Part shown: positions 39,448 through 47,824 of the stretch, in pieces
How the letters are laid out: every line of letters starts with the position of its first letter
Numbering within the stretch: position 1 is the stretch's first letter
DNA from: an uncultured Bacilli bacterium
GTDB taxonomy: Bacteria; Bacillota_I; Bacilli_A; RFN20; CAG-826
Reading direction: 5' to 3'
DNA length: 64,000 nucleotides
Assembly (NCBI GenBank): GCA_944363525.1
Contig: CALVUF010000001.1
Coordinates: 304,497-368,496 of the forward strand
Made by a program: the position numbers and the translations under genes
The notes under the pieces: model-generated
What the model saw: only the letters and a program-made list of their open reading frames with translations
Told to the model about the DNA's origin: nothing
Databases searched by the model: none

Positions 39448-40295
39448 TGAAAAAAGTCATCGCTTTAGACATCGGGGGGACCAATACCCGGGTCGCCCTC
39501 ATCAACGAGAAATACGAAACCGAGAAGATCCTCATCAAGCCGACTGAGGTCGGAAACCTCGACATCTTCCTTGAATCGATCGTCAAGATCATCAAGGAGG
39601 CCATCCCCGACTACAAGGACCAAGCTTGCTGCATCGCCGCCGGGGTCCCGGGGCGGGTTCGCCACGACGGCTACATCTACGCCCTACCCAACGTACACGT
39701 CGAGCATATCCCCTTAGCCGCCTACCTTAACGAGAAGCTCGGCCTCCCCTGCTACGTCCGTAACGATGCCGAGGTGGCGGCCTTATCGGAAGCCAACCTC
39801 GGGGCCTATAAAGCCGCCAAATCGCTTTACTTCGTCACCGTCTCCACCGGGGTCGGGGGCGCCCTCACCATCAACAGAAAACTGGTTAACTCCTCCTACG
39901 AGGTCGGCCATACGATGTTCGAATACAAAGGCGAAATCCACGAGTTCGAGCATATGGCCTCCGGGACTGGCATCTGCCGGCTTTGCGACAAAAACGGCCT
40001 CTCGGTCAGCTCGGCCAAGGATTTCTTCGCTCTGGTCGAGAACAAGCACCCCGAGGCTCTAAGGGTCTACCACGATTGGATCAACTTGATGGCGTCCTTC
40101 ATCAAGATGGTCTATGACGCCTTTACCCCCGAGGTGTTCACCTTCACCGGCGGGGTCTTCAAATCCGATAAGGTGTTCTGGAAGGATTTGGAAGCCGCCT
40201 GCCCGGGCATCAACCTCAAAAAATGCTCCTTTTCCCAAGAGGCGGGATTAGTCGGCGCGGCCGTCTATGGCTTCCAGATGATGGAAGGGAAGTAA
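39447..40295 (+). CDS. glk: ROK-family glucokinase (lacks the ROK zinc motif)
   Basis: This 282-residue protein starts at ATG 39447 with GGAG 8 nt upstream. KKVIALDIGGTNTRVALI is the phosphate loop, CYVRNDAEVAALSEANLG contains the catalytic Asp, FVTVSTGVGGALTIN the second phosphate segment, and FTFTGGVF the adenosine site. Typical ROK kinases have a GHxxx...CxCGxxGC zinc motif; here EVGHTMFEY is kept but the Cys cluster is replaced by EIHEFEHMASGTGICRLC, so the usual zinc site is absent or altered. Placement after pfkA and pyk supports phosphorylation of glucose or a similar hexose. It is the last gene of the operon. Confidence 0.85.
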   Translation: MKKVIALDIGGTNTRVALINEKYETEKILIKPTEVGNLDIFLESIVKIIKEAIPDYKDQACCIAAGVPGRVRHDGYIYALPNVHVEHIPLAAYLNEKLGLPCYVRNDAEVAALSEANLGAYKAAKSLYFVTVSTGVGGALTINRKLVNSSYEVGHTMFEYKGEIHEFEHMASGTGICRLCDKNGLSVSSAKDFFALVENKHPEALRVYHDWINLMASFIKMVYDAFTPEVFTFTGGVFKSDKVFWKDLEAACPGINLKKCSFSQEAGLVGAAVYGFQMMEGK

Positions 40296-40328
40296 TGCCT
40301 TTTCTTAAATAAGGAACAATAAGCAGTC

Positions 40329-41681
40329 ATGTTGGTTATCGATAAAGACATCTTCTTTGACGGGCCGACTGGCTGCTTTTCCAATAGTTCTGAAGGCCTT
40401 TGTTGCGCCGTCTCTCGATCCATCGATTTCGACCGGATTCCTTTGGGGATGAAAGTCGATGACGCCAAAAGCTCATCGGCGTCATTTTGCTTATCGATTT
40501 TCGACGCCTGCAACCTTGGCTGCGCTTATTGTTTCAATAAAGATAAAAAGGGCAAGTCAATCGACCTCAAGCTGGCCATTGCCTTTCTTGAAGAATGCTT
40601 CCGTCTCTTTCCCAATAAGGATAAATACCACGTAGACCTCTCTGGCAAAGGAGAACCATTGCTCTATTTGAGGCCAATCCTTGCCATTAAAGAATATTGC
40701 CTTAGGAAGCAGGACGAACTTCGAAAAGAGGTTCTAGTTCAATTTGTATGCAATGGCACATTGCTAACCCCTCAAGTAGCCCAAGTATTACAGAGCAAAG
40801 GCGTATTATTCGGAGTGTCCATCGATGGGAATCGGGCTATTCATGACGCAAATCGCCTGACGAAAAACGGGGAGTCGACCTACGACCTTATTTTAAGAAA
40901 CGTCAACGCAATCCAAAATCACCAATACGTCGGGGCAGCAGCCACCTTGACGAAAAAGGTTTTCCCATTGATCGATTCGCTAAAAGAATTGGGAAAGACT
41001 TTCAATACCGTCGGTTATAAACCTGCTCGCGATTGTGCCGAAGCGTTTGACTTAAAGGCGTCCGAAGCTTGGGCGAAGGAATATGAAAAGCTGACAATTT
41101 TCTTAATTCAGGAAGCCAAACGTGGCGACCTTAAATACCTGCGGATCCTGCTCAATGGCGACGACTATTTTGGCAAGTTCATCAAGCGGTTACTTCTAAA
41201 TCAGCGAGTCGTCTGCCGTTGCGATGGTGGGATTAGCCGATTGTCACTTGATTCCTCCGGCCACATCTATCCTTGCCCCGCCGCCTTCCCCTTTGATGAT
41301 TTGACGTTGGGAGATGCCGATAATATTAATAAAGCAAAACGAGAATCGTTGTTCCAAGAGCAAATAAGAGATGAGGATTGCCATAGCTGCGAAGTTCGCC
41401 ACGTTTGCGGAGGCGAATGCTTAATCGAGAAGCGGCTGTCAGGCGGAAACAACCAAGCGATGTGCCTTTGGAAGAAGCGCCTAATATATTTGGCCGGCTA
41501 CTTAGCAATATCCTTGGCCAATGATTGCCCTGCCGTTTTCAAAGAAATCAAATCATTTGCCAAAGAAGTTTCGATGCGCAACAAGTCTGATCCGGAGCTC
41601 GTCGTTTTCCTGAATTCCCATCCCGAATTGTCCTTCACAGAAGGCAAACGAATATTCGACAGACAAACGAAACGTTATTAA
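40329..41681 (+). CDS. radical SAM / SPASM-domain enzyme (peptide or protein modifying type)
   Basis: This 450-residue protein has the radical SAM cluster C61-x3-C65-x2-C68 in DACNLGCAYCFN, then LSGKGEPLLY and FGVSIDG, typical of the barrel. The C-terminal SPASM-type Cys set runs from VVCRCDGGISRLSLDSSGHI and YPCPAAFPF to DCHSCEVRHVCGGECLIEK. Such proteins usually modify peptides (RiPPs), sulfatases or quinohemoproteins, using extra FeS clusters. No short Cys/Thr-rich precursor ORF is evident within 1 kb. Two secreted cysteine proteases follow on the same strand, 116 nt downstream. GC is lower than in the glycolytic genes before it. The substrate is unknown. Confidence 0.85.
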   Translation: MLVIDKDIFFDGPTGCFSNSSEGLCCAVSRSIDFDRIPLGMKVDDAKSSSASFCLSIFDACNLGCAYCFNKDKKGKSIDLKLAIAFLEECFRLFPNKDKYHVDLSGKGEPLLYLRPILAIKEYCLRKQDELRKEVLVQFVCNGTLLTPQVAQVLQSKGVLFGVSIDGNRAIHDANRLTKNGESTYDLILRNVNAIQNHQYVGAAATLTKKVFPLIDSLKELGKTFNTVGYKPARDCAEAFDLKASEAWAKEYEKLTIFLIQEAKRGDLKYLRILLNGDDYFGKFIKRLLLNQRVVCRCDGGISRLSLDSSGHIYPCPAAFPFDDLTLGDADNINKAKRESLFQEQIRDEDCHSCEVRHVCGGECLIEKRLSGGNNQAMCLWKKRLIYLAGYLAISLANDCPAVFKEIKSFAKEVSMRNKSDPELVVFLNSHPELSFTEGKRIFDRQTKRY

Positions 41682-41797
41682 GAACTTACCTGATTATCGA
41701 ATGAATTTATCATATATATCAACCGAACTTCAATGCAAAAACTTGCAAAATAGCTAAGCAAAGGGTAGGCTTTACTCGACGTAGAGGAGGTCTCTCG

Positions 41798-43195
41798 ATG
41801 AAACGGCAATTTCTATTTGGCTTATCTGTGACGTTTTTGTGCGCTTTATTAGCCGGCCAAACTTTAAGAGCGAGTTTGAACGGCTCCCAACCATCCGATC
41901 TTTCCTCGACCAACCTGACTTACGATTCCAAGTTGGGTTTCGATCTCGAATCCGCGAAATCGACGCTTGAAGGTTTGATCGGCGCCCGGCCGGACGCCGA
42001 CGGTGGCCGAATGATGAGGGTCATCGCCGACGTCGACGACGAGTACTGCTATTTTCTCGATTTCCCCGGCGATGGCGGCTTCGCCGTATTTGACGACAAT
42101 ACAATCTACGCCGAGGCGGCCGAAGGCGATTTTCCCATTCTTTACGACGAAGGCATTGTCCTGGGCACTTCTAGCGGTTTCTTAATGGAAACCGAAAATG
42201 GGAGCGGGTTATATCACAAGGTCGATATCGGGAGCGGCACCATGATCGGTGAAAACTACTATAAGATAGATCCGTTCAATTCTGGGGCCGGCTGGTCGGG
42301 CGTTGACGGCGAACTTACAGCCAGTGACATCCAAGGTTATTTGACCTCCGAACACCCGGATTGGACATTTGGATGGGAAAGTCTGTTAACAAATTTCACC
42401 TATTTCAAACAATACGATACCTCTTACTACATTGTAGAATATCACACGGAAAACTACACATATTCCGAAGGTTGGTTTAGTGAAGGCAACTGCGCCCCCA
42501 ACGCCATATTTACATATCTATACAACCTGCCTACGACAAAAGGTCAAACCGGAACCGCGCCAGAAGGCCTCGGTTCCTTGCTCAACGGAAGGCAGTTGAA
42601 AAACGTATTTAATATTTTTTACAGCGGCCAAGACGTCCTCTACGACGACTTCGCCAACAACACTTACAAGCAACCATGGTACAGCAATGAAACAATATAT
42701 TTTAATCCTCCCGGTCAAAAATTGAGATATTACGATCAAACTTGGAAGCTTGATAGCTTTAACAAAGACATATTCGCCAACACCCCTCACCTTTATTGGC
42801 AAGTAAGAGATTACGCGATCGATCACGGATACACTCCTAAAGACGGATATCAGACTACGAAGTACGGTGAGGACACGATTGAATACGTTTCAGGTCTATA
42901 CGACGTAACACTTGACATTCAAACGACCAAAAACATCGAATCCGCCGTTTCCAACATCATGAACGGAATCCCAGTCGTCATGTCAGTCGCCGAATCCAAA
43001 ACGTATGGGAACCACGCGATGGTTATCACCGGGTATCGGAGATACTTTAAAAACGACGACCGGAGCAAATCCTATTATCTATTCCGAGTCGCCGACAATT
43101 GGGCCACAACGCCGCGATGGTTCGATCCGACCAAAGCCGATTCTGTCACCTATTACGTAACCAATCAAAATAGTTTGGAGTGGCCCGAATGCTAA
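41798..43195 (+). CDS. secreted papain-like cysteine protease 1 (C10/C39-like)
   Basis: This 465-residue protein starts at ATG 41798 with GAGGAGGT upstream and a signal peptide (FLFGLSVTFLCALLAG). Residues 70-130 (YCYFLDFPGDGGFAVFDDNT ... FPILYDEG) resemble the propeptide of streptopain-type C10 proteases. The mature part carries the candidate nucleophile Cys232 in WFSEGNCAPNAIFTYLYNLP, His406 in YGNHAMVITGYRRY, and an Asn/Asp partner in FRVADNWATTP. It should be an exported, autocleaved peptidase. The last codons (SLEWPEC) hold the GGAG ribosome binding site of the next gene, which overlaps by 7 nt. Family assignment is tentative. Confidence 0.75.
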   Translation: MKRQFLFGLSVTFLCALLAGQTLRASLNGSQPSDLSSTNLTYDSKLGFDLESAKSTLEGLIGARPDADGGRMMRVIADVDDEYCYFLDFPGDGGFAVFDDNTIYAEAAEGDFPILYDEGIVLGTSSGFLMETENGSGLYHKVDIGSGTMIGENYYKIDPFNSGAGWSGVDGELTASDIQGYLTSEHPDWTFGWESLLTNFTYFKQYDTSYYIVEYHTENYTYSEGWFSEGNCAPNAIFTYLYNLPTTKGQTGTAPEGLGSLLNGRQLKNVFNIFYSGQDVLYDDFANNTYKQPWYSNETIYFNPPGQKLRYYDQTWKLDSFNKDIFANTPHLYWQVRDYAIDHGYTPKDGYQTTKYGEDTIEYVSGLYDVTLDIQTTKNIESAVSNIMNGIPVVMSVAESKTYGNHAMVITGYRRYFKNDDRSKSYYLFRVADNWATTPRWFDPTKADSVTYYVTNQNSLEWPEC

Positions 43196-43743
43196 TGAAA
43201 AAAAGAATAATGACCTTGGCCGGCGTGGCCCTTCTTTCGCTTCTTGGATGCGATGACGGCCGTTGCTGCAACGTACTCCAACCAGTGGATATGCCAAGCA
43301 AAATCACTTGGGACGGTACAGTATACGGACAGAAACAGTTGAATTTCGAAATTTTCTCGGAATTTTTTTCCGAAACGACGATTCCCGAAACGGCGGATTA
43401 CTACCTAATATGCGGGGACGACTTTATCGACTCTTCGAACCAGTCACTTCCCGAAGGACATTATTTAGTGTGGAAGTTCCTTGACCAAGAGGATCAAGCA
43501 AAATGGCCTCCGCGTTGTAACGTCGACCCAAACAAGCTGTTCCACGTTTACGTAAATGACAGCCTTCCTTGGTTTATTGTTTCGCCATACCAATTAGAAA
43601 CCTCGATCGAAAAGTATGAATCGTATTCCTGGCTGCAATACGATTCGATGTCCGCTTTCTTTCCAAACGCAAACGTATCCGAAAACGATACTCCGATCGA
43701 AATTACGATGGAAATGGAACTCCTTAACGTTTATTCAGAGTGA
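43189..43743 (+). CDS. lipoprotein coupled to cysteine protease 1
   Basis: I choose ATG 43189 because GGAG (43178-43181) lies 8 nt upstream, the same spacing as in the second pair; ATG 43195 is the alternative. The 184-residue product has a lipoprotein signal (RIMTLAGVALLSLLGC) and a mature part with Cys-rich start (CDDGRCCNVL) and acidic, aromatic-rich sequence (FSEFFSETTIPETADYY, SYSWLQYDSMSAFF). I recognise no family. Coupling to the protease (7-nt overlap ATGCTAA) suggests a dedicated inhibitor or surface partner, by analogy with the SpeB/Spi pair of streptococci. That is inference. Confidence 0.75.
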   Translation: MLMKKRIMTLAGVALLSLLGCDDGRCCNVLQPVDMPSKITWDGTVYGQKQLNFEIFSEFFSETTIPETADYYLICGDDFIDSSNQSLPEGHYLVWKFLDQEDQAKWPPRCNVDPNKLFHVYVNDSLPWFIVSPYQLETSIEKYESYSWLQYDSMSAFFPNANVSENDTPIEITMEMELLNVYSE

Positions 43744-43882
43744 TGTCAGTTTTTGAACCCACCGAGATTATTGAGATTGTAAATCAAAACGCAAGTTGCA
43801 TTAGTTGAAACCAGTTTTCAAAAGGGATTTTAGCGCCTATTCGAACAATGTGTTTATAATCAAGACGCTGGACAAAACTCAA

Positions 43883-43911
43883 TTGACAGCCAAATCTGGC
43901 GGCGTGATAAT
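43883..43911 (+). promoter_or_regulatory. strong promoter of cysteine protease 2
   Basis: TTGACA (43883-43888), a 17-nt spacer and GATAAT (43906-43911) form a near-consensus promoter. The ATG at 43917 lies only 5 nt after the -10, so the transcript would start at about the start codon. Confidence 0.75.
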
Positions 43912-43916
43912 AGGAT

Positions 43917-45044
43917 ATGGAAAACCATAAATCAAAACGGCCAGAAACAATAGTCGTCAGGGTAGTATCGGCAAGTTTTTTGGCTGCCATTATCGGGCTT
44001 GTGGCGCAGCAAAAGCCATTCGTCTCTTCGGGCGTCGATTTTGAAAAGATGGTGAAAGCCAGCGCCATCGCTAATTCGCGCGACGAATTTTTGCTTTCAG
44101 CAGAAGATTCCATAAATAACGCCCTATCATCAATTGATTATTTCGCCGAGCGCGACGGTAAAATCAAGGATGATATGCTACCTATTTATATTATCTCGGA
44201 ACACAGCGACTGGAACTTGAACATGGAACGATCGCTCATAGATTATCAACCATTTACCCAAAGCCAGTTTTCGTATTATGAAGCGTTTTATTATGCCGAC
44301 GTTAACGGATATTCTTATATTCAAGGACCAGTCAGCGAAGGCAATTGCGGCTTAGTGGCGACGTACTCACTCCTTTATAATTTACCGACCGTTAAAGATT
44401 ATCTCGGATCCCCCCTGGAAATAGCCGATGGTCTTCTAAATGGCCGAAAAATAATAAATGTCATCAATCACTTTGCCAATCGGACCGACCCGTTATATTC
44501 CCGATACGGAAACGTTACTTACTATCAGTCTCCTGACTCAAATAACAAAATATTTTTCACTCAACTATTGAGAGAGGAAAGGTACTACAAAGTCTTTTGG
44601 GAATGCGATCCATATAACAACGACTTGATGCAAGCAACGCCGGAACTATATTGGGAAATCCGCGAATCGGCCTTGGATATTGGCTATACCGCTTCAGGAG
44701 GATTCAATTCTTTCTATTTAGAAGGGATTATCGAGGGCGCCGCCAACATTTACGACGTTGATTTGGATATATTAAATTCCGTAAGCGAAGAGACCGTCGC
44801 CGCCAACATCGTCAGAGGCCTTCCGAGTATAATCGTGACTGAAAACTCTCTAACATATAAAGGACATGCAATGAATATCATCGGTTTTTCGCGTTATCTT
44901 GTGGAATCTACGAGCGAATACCGTTATATGTGGCTGGTTTCCGATGGCCACGAATGGACGCCCACTTGGTTTGACCCCTACAAAGCGACTAGGGTGATAT
45001 ATTTTGCCGTTAATCACGAAAGCTTGGAGTGGCCCTCATGTTAA
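43917..45044 (+). CDS. secreted papain-like cysteine protease 2 (short propeptide)
   Basis: This 375-residue paralogue of protease 1 has a basic N-terminus and a hydrophobic segment VVRVVSASFLAAIIGLVA. It has the same core blocks: GPVSEGNCGLVATYSLLYNL (Cys144), LLNGRKIINVINHF, LYWEIRESALDIGYT, YKGHAMNIIGFSRY (His317) and the end SLEWPSC. About 90 residues corresponding to the C10-like propeptide of protease 1 are missing. The start codon lies 5 nt after GATAAT of a consensus promoter and lacks a ribosome binding site, so leaderless translation is likely. The lipoprotein gene at 45038 overlaps by 7 nt. Codon use is AT-rich. Confidence 0.75.
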   Translation: MENHKSKRPETIVVRVVSASFLAAIIGLVAQQKPFVSSGVDFEKMVKASAIANSRDEFLLSAEDSINNALSSIDYFAERDGKIKDDMLPIYIISEHSDWNLNMERSLIDYQPFTQSQFSYYEAFYYADVNGYSYIQGPVSEGNCGLVATYSLLYNLPTVKDYLGSPLEIADGLLNGRKIINVINHFANRTDPLYSRYGNVTYYQSPDSNNKIFFTQLLREERYYKVFWECDPYNNDLMQATPELYWEIRESALDIGYTASGGFNSFYLEGIIEGAANIYDVDLDILNSVSEETVAANIVRGLPSIIVTENSLTYKGHAMNIIGFSRYLVESTSEYRYMWLVSDGHEWTPTWFDPYKATRVIYFAVNHESLEWPSC

Positions 45045-45541
45045 AGAAAACATCCTTGTTCATCCTCTTACCGGCCTTGCTCGTTTCCTGCGGTCCCACA
45101 ACTTCCTCTAGTAGCGATAAAGGCATCATCATCGGACCGGATAGCCCCGGTTACAGCTTCCCTTATGGGGATGCATTGAAAATAGAGAATCGCATCTTCG
45201 CTCGGGATGGTTTGAAGCCGGTTGAGCCGCCCTCTGACCTTCCAGTTGGCAAAGCGAGCAATTTCCTAATCGGCGACAAGGATTTCGCCGATTACATCGA
45301 AAAGACCGTACCATGGTCCGGCACCTACTATATCTACGACCAAACAGTCAGAGACTTTGAGAATACGCTCAATAACGGCGAATTAATGATGTATTTCGTC
45401 GGCGAATTCGCCCTAGCCAACGAATTCTATCTCTACCAAACCGATTATTATGGCGGGAGAGGACTTTACCGTTACCACGTGGCCGATGAGTTGCCTGAGC
45501 ATATGAGGTTAACGACGGTCATCGACATCCAAGCAATTTGA
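45038..45541 (+). CDS. lipoprotein coupled to cysteine protease 2
   Basis: This 167-residue lipoprotein starts at ATG 45038, 8 nt after a GGAG embedded in the protease codons. The signal LKKTSLFILLPALLVSC gives the lipid-anchored Cys, followed by a Ser/Thr linker (GPTTSSSSDKG). The mature part has no family I know and little evident similarity to the lipoprotein of pair 1 apart from size, position and acidic/aromatic composition. It ends before a short gap and the convergent HAD gene. I infer a partner of protease 2, possibly an inhibitor. Confidence 0.75.
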   Translation: MLKKTSLFILLPALLVSCGPTTSSSSDKGIIIGPDSPGYSFPYGDALKIENRIFARDGLKPVEPPSDLPVGKASNFLIGDKDFADYIEKTVPWSGTYYIYDQTVRDFENTLNNGELMMYFVGEFALANEFYLYQTDYYGGRGLYRYHVADELPEHMRLTTVIDIQAI

Positions 45542-45588
45542 TTATCTGTCTTCTGTTCCGATAGACGAAGCGGCGCTAATCAGCTTGG

Positions 45589-46374
45589 TTACAGCGCCAG
45601 CAAATGCTCAATAGCATAGGCCACCCCATCCTCATTACAAGGTTTGGTCACTATCTCGGCCGCTTGCTTGACTGGGTCGACCGCGTTGCCCATCGCCACC
45701 CCGTGGAAGGCTTTGGCCATCCCAAGGTCATTAAGCTCATCGCCAAAACAATAGGCTTCTTGGGCTTTGGCATATTCCTTAACGAACCCCACCCCTTTGG
45801 CTTTGTCGACGCCGGGGTGGAGGATCTCGAAGAAGACCGGGCTGCTCCGGGTAACATCATAACGAACATCATGAAAATCAATGGTCTTCGATACCTCCGG
45901 ATCGGCCCCGATCATGACCTTGGCCACCGGACTCGTTAGATCTACTCCAATTGGCGAAGGAGGCAGGATAAGCGATGACGGGAGGCGGTTGATCTCCTCT
46001 TCTAATTGCACATACTTCCCCTTTTTGAAGGTGGCGATGCTTCCGTCAGTCAAATAGGCGTAGACATCGAATTTCGGATCAGGATAGAGGGAATAGACGT
46101 AATAGAGGTCGGCATAGGTTAAGGTCTCGGAATAGAGCACTGCCCCATCAAGGGAATAGACGATGGCCCCATTGAAGGCGATGACGTATTTCTCCCCGGG
46201 AATAAAAGAAGCGAGGTAACGGGCTAAGGAAGCAAAAGGCCGACCGGAAGCTAAGGCTAAAGCATCCCCTAAGGCTAAGCGATGATTGATCGCCTCGATT
46301 TCCTTTGAGGGAATAGAGGTTTCCCCTCGGGGAATCAGGGTATCGTCAACATCAAAGGCGAATAATCTTTTCAT
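45589..46374 (-). CDS. Cof-type HAD-superfamily phosphatase
   Basis: This 261-residue protein has the HAD motifs of the Cof/YbjI group: motif I FAFDVDDTLIPRG (nucleophile Asp), motif II ALASGRP, motif III Lys near DKAKGVGFVKEY and motif IV YCFGDELNDLGMAKA with a C2-type cap between about residues 85 and 190. It ends GVAMGNAVDPVKQAAEIV, the usual Cof ending. These proteins dephosphorylate sugar phosphates, FMN or PLP with loose specificity. ATG 46374 has no ribosome binding site; TATCAT (46390-46385) lies 10 nt upstream, another possible short-leader mRNA. Confidence 0.92.
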   Translation of the reverse strand: MKRLFAFDVDDTLIPRGETSIPSKEIEAINHRLALGDALALASGRPFASLARYLASFIPGEKYVIAFNGAIVYSLDGAVLYSETLTYADLYYVYSLYPDPKFDVYAYLTDGSIATFKKGKYVQLEEEINRLPSSLILPPSPIGVDLTSPVAKVMIGADPEVSKTIDFHDVRYDVTRSSPVFFEILHPGVDKAKGVGFVKEYAKAQEAYCFGDELNDLGMAKAFHGVAMGNAVDPVKQAAEIVTKPCNEDGVAYAIEHLLAL

Positions 46375-46407
46375 AAACGGGGCAATGATAAGCCTAGCCG
46401 GACAAGG

Positions 46408-47763
46408 TCAGACCAATTTGACTGGCTCATCCTCTATAGCGAAGGCCAAATAGAGCGGAAGCGTCAGTATATTATCCCGTTCGCCAATATTGGTATCGGC
46501 AAACTTTATGGCTTTGACGCGGCCATAATGTTCGGGATGGGAAAGAATGGTCCTAGTCGATTTGGTGTTGCCATTGCGGGCTTTGACCTCGATTAAGGTC
46601 GGGACGCCCGAGCGGGCGATGACGAAATCGACTTCCAATCCGCTCCCCTTTCGGAAATAGAAAACTTGATGCCCGGCCTTATAAAGACCTTCCGCAATAG
46701 CGGATTCGAAGAAATAGCCTTTGTTCTCTCCGAGGGTGTCGCTATTGATCGCTTGCACGGTTTCTAAACCGGACAAATAAGTCAAAATGCCAATGTCGGT
46801 ATAAAACATTTTGAAGTCAGCCCCCACTTTGCTTGTCGATAATGGAACGGATAGATTGCTCACGTTATGGACTTTCAAAGCCACGCCGGCATTAAGCAGA
46901 TAATCGATGGCATCGTTTTTCTGGAGGCCATTCCCGCCTTCAATCCGCGAGACGATGAAGCGCCGATTGTCTTGGAATGAGGAAGAGGCGATAAGGTCGA
47001 AGGCGTTCTGAATGCGGCTGACTTCTCCAAGGGTATACATCGGCTCTCCATTTTCGTTCAGCCGTTTCGCCGGATCGCCTTTCATATCGAAAACCAAATC
47101 GCGAAGTTTGTTGAAGGCTAATTCATAGTGATTAGTCTGCAGGTAAAGCAAAAGGACTTCCGGATAACCGCCCAAGCATAAATAGCGGCGATAAAGTTGA
47201 CGGAAAGTCTCGTGGATGCTTTCAGGAATTGGGGTTACGTCCTTGGCGCATTTTCTAACGAAAGCCAATTGATCGTCGGTATAGCCATTGGCCCAAAGGA
47301 ACTCTTCGAAATCCATCGTCTTCATCTCGAAAATATCTTCGGCGCCATTCGGTTTAGGAGTCGGCATATGGCTATCGATGTTCAGCCCGATATAAGAACC
47401 GCTGGCTAAGACTTGGAAACGAGGATCGTCTTTGAAATATTTCAAAGACAAGCGAGCCCGGGAGCAATCCTGAATCTCGTCGAAGATTATCGCCGTCTCC
47501 CCGGGAACGAAACGGAAAGAGGGGTTTTCGAATTGAAGGTTCCGAATGATGCTATCGACATCTAAGGATTGCTGGAAGCAACGGATAAAATTCCTCTGCC
47601 GCCAAAAATCGATATAATTGACATACTTGAAATGTTGTTCGGCAAAATGACGAAGCGTCTTGGTCTTCCCTGATTGCCGTACACCATAAACAAGGGCAGG
47701 AGAGTGATATTGGTTTTGAAGCCAAACTTCGAGGATTTTATCCATTTTTCTTCGAAAATACAT
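46408..47763 (-). CDS. AAA ATPase with DUF4143 domain, copy 1
   Basis: ATG 47763 (MYFRRKMDKILEVWL) is chosen, with AAGAGGT 8 nt upstream. The 451-residue protein has an N-terminal AAA_14 P-loop domain (ALVYGVRQSGKTKTL, Walker B IIFDEIQDCSRARLS, sensor VLASGSYIGLN), the EFLWANGY and YLCLGGYPEVLL regions, and a C-terminal DUF4143 domain ending in a PD-(D/E)XK-like segment (GLEVDFVIARSGVPTLIEVK). Such STAND-like ATPases are common in gut bacteria and archaea, often in many copies, and their role is unclear. Its promoter region carries two 33-bp tandem hairpin repeats (47825-47890). It lies alone between HAD and eno. Confidence 0.88.
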   Translation of the reverse strand: MYFRRKMDKILEVWLQNQYHSPALVYGVRQSGKTKTLRHFAEQHFKYVNYIDFWRQRNFIRCFQQSLDVDSIIRNLQFENPSFRFVPGETAIIFDEIQDCSRARLSLKYFKDDPRFQVLASGSYIGLNIDSHMPTPKPNGAEDIFEMKTMDFEEFLWANGYTDDQLAFVRKCAKDVTPIPESIHETFRQLYRRYLCLGGYPEVLLLYLQTNHYELAFNKLRDLVFDMKGDPAKRLNENGEPMYTLGEVSRIQNAFDLIASSSFQDNRRFIVSRIEGGNGLQKNDAIDYLLNAGVALKVHNVSNLSVPLSTSKVGADFKMFYTDIGILTYLSGLETVQAINSDTLGENKGYFFESAIAEGLYKAGHQVFYFRKGSGLEVDFVIARSGVPTLIEVKARNGNTKSTRTILSHPEHYGRVKAIKFADTNIGERDNILTLPLYLAFAIEDEPVKLV

Positions 47764-47824
47764 ATTATTTACCTCTTTCATATCTAGAATATACTATCTT
47801 TTATCAATTAATTAAAGAAAAACC

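Noticed and set aside
41682..41797. Precursor peptide for the radical SAM enzyme
   Set aside because: The only frames here are a few codons long, lack a leader/core pattern and have no ribosome binding site.
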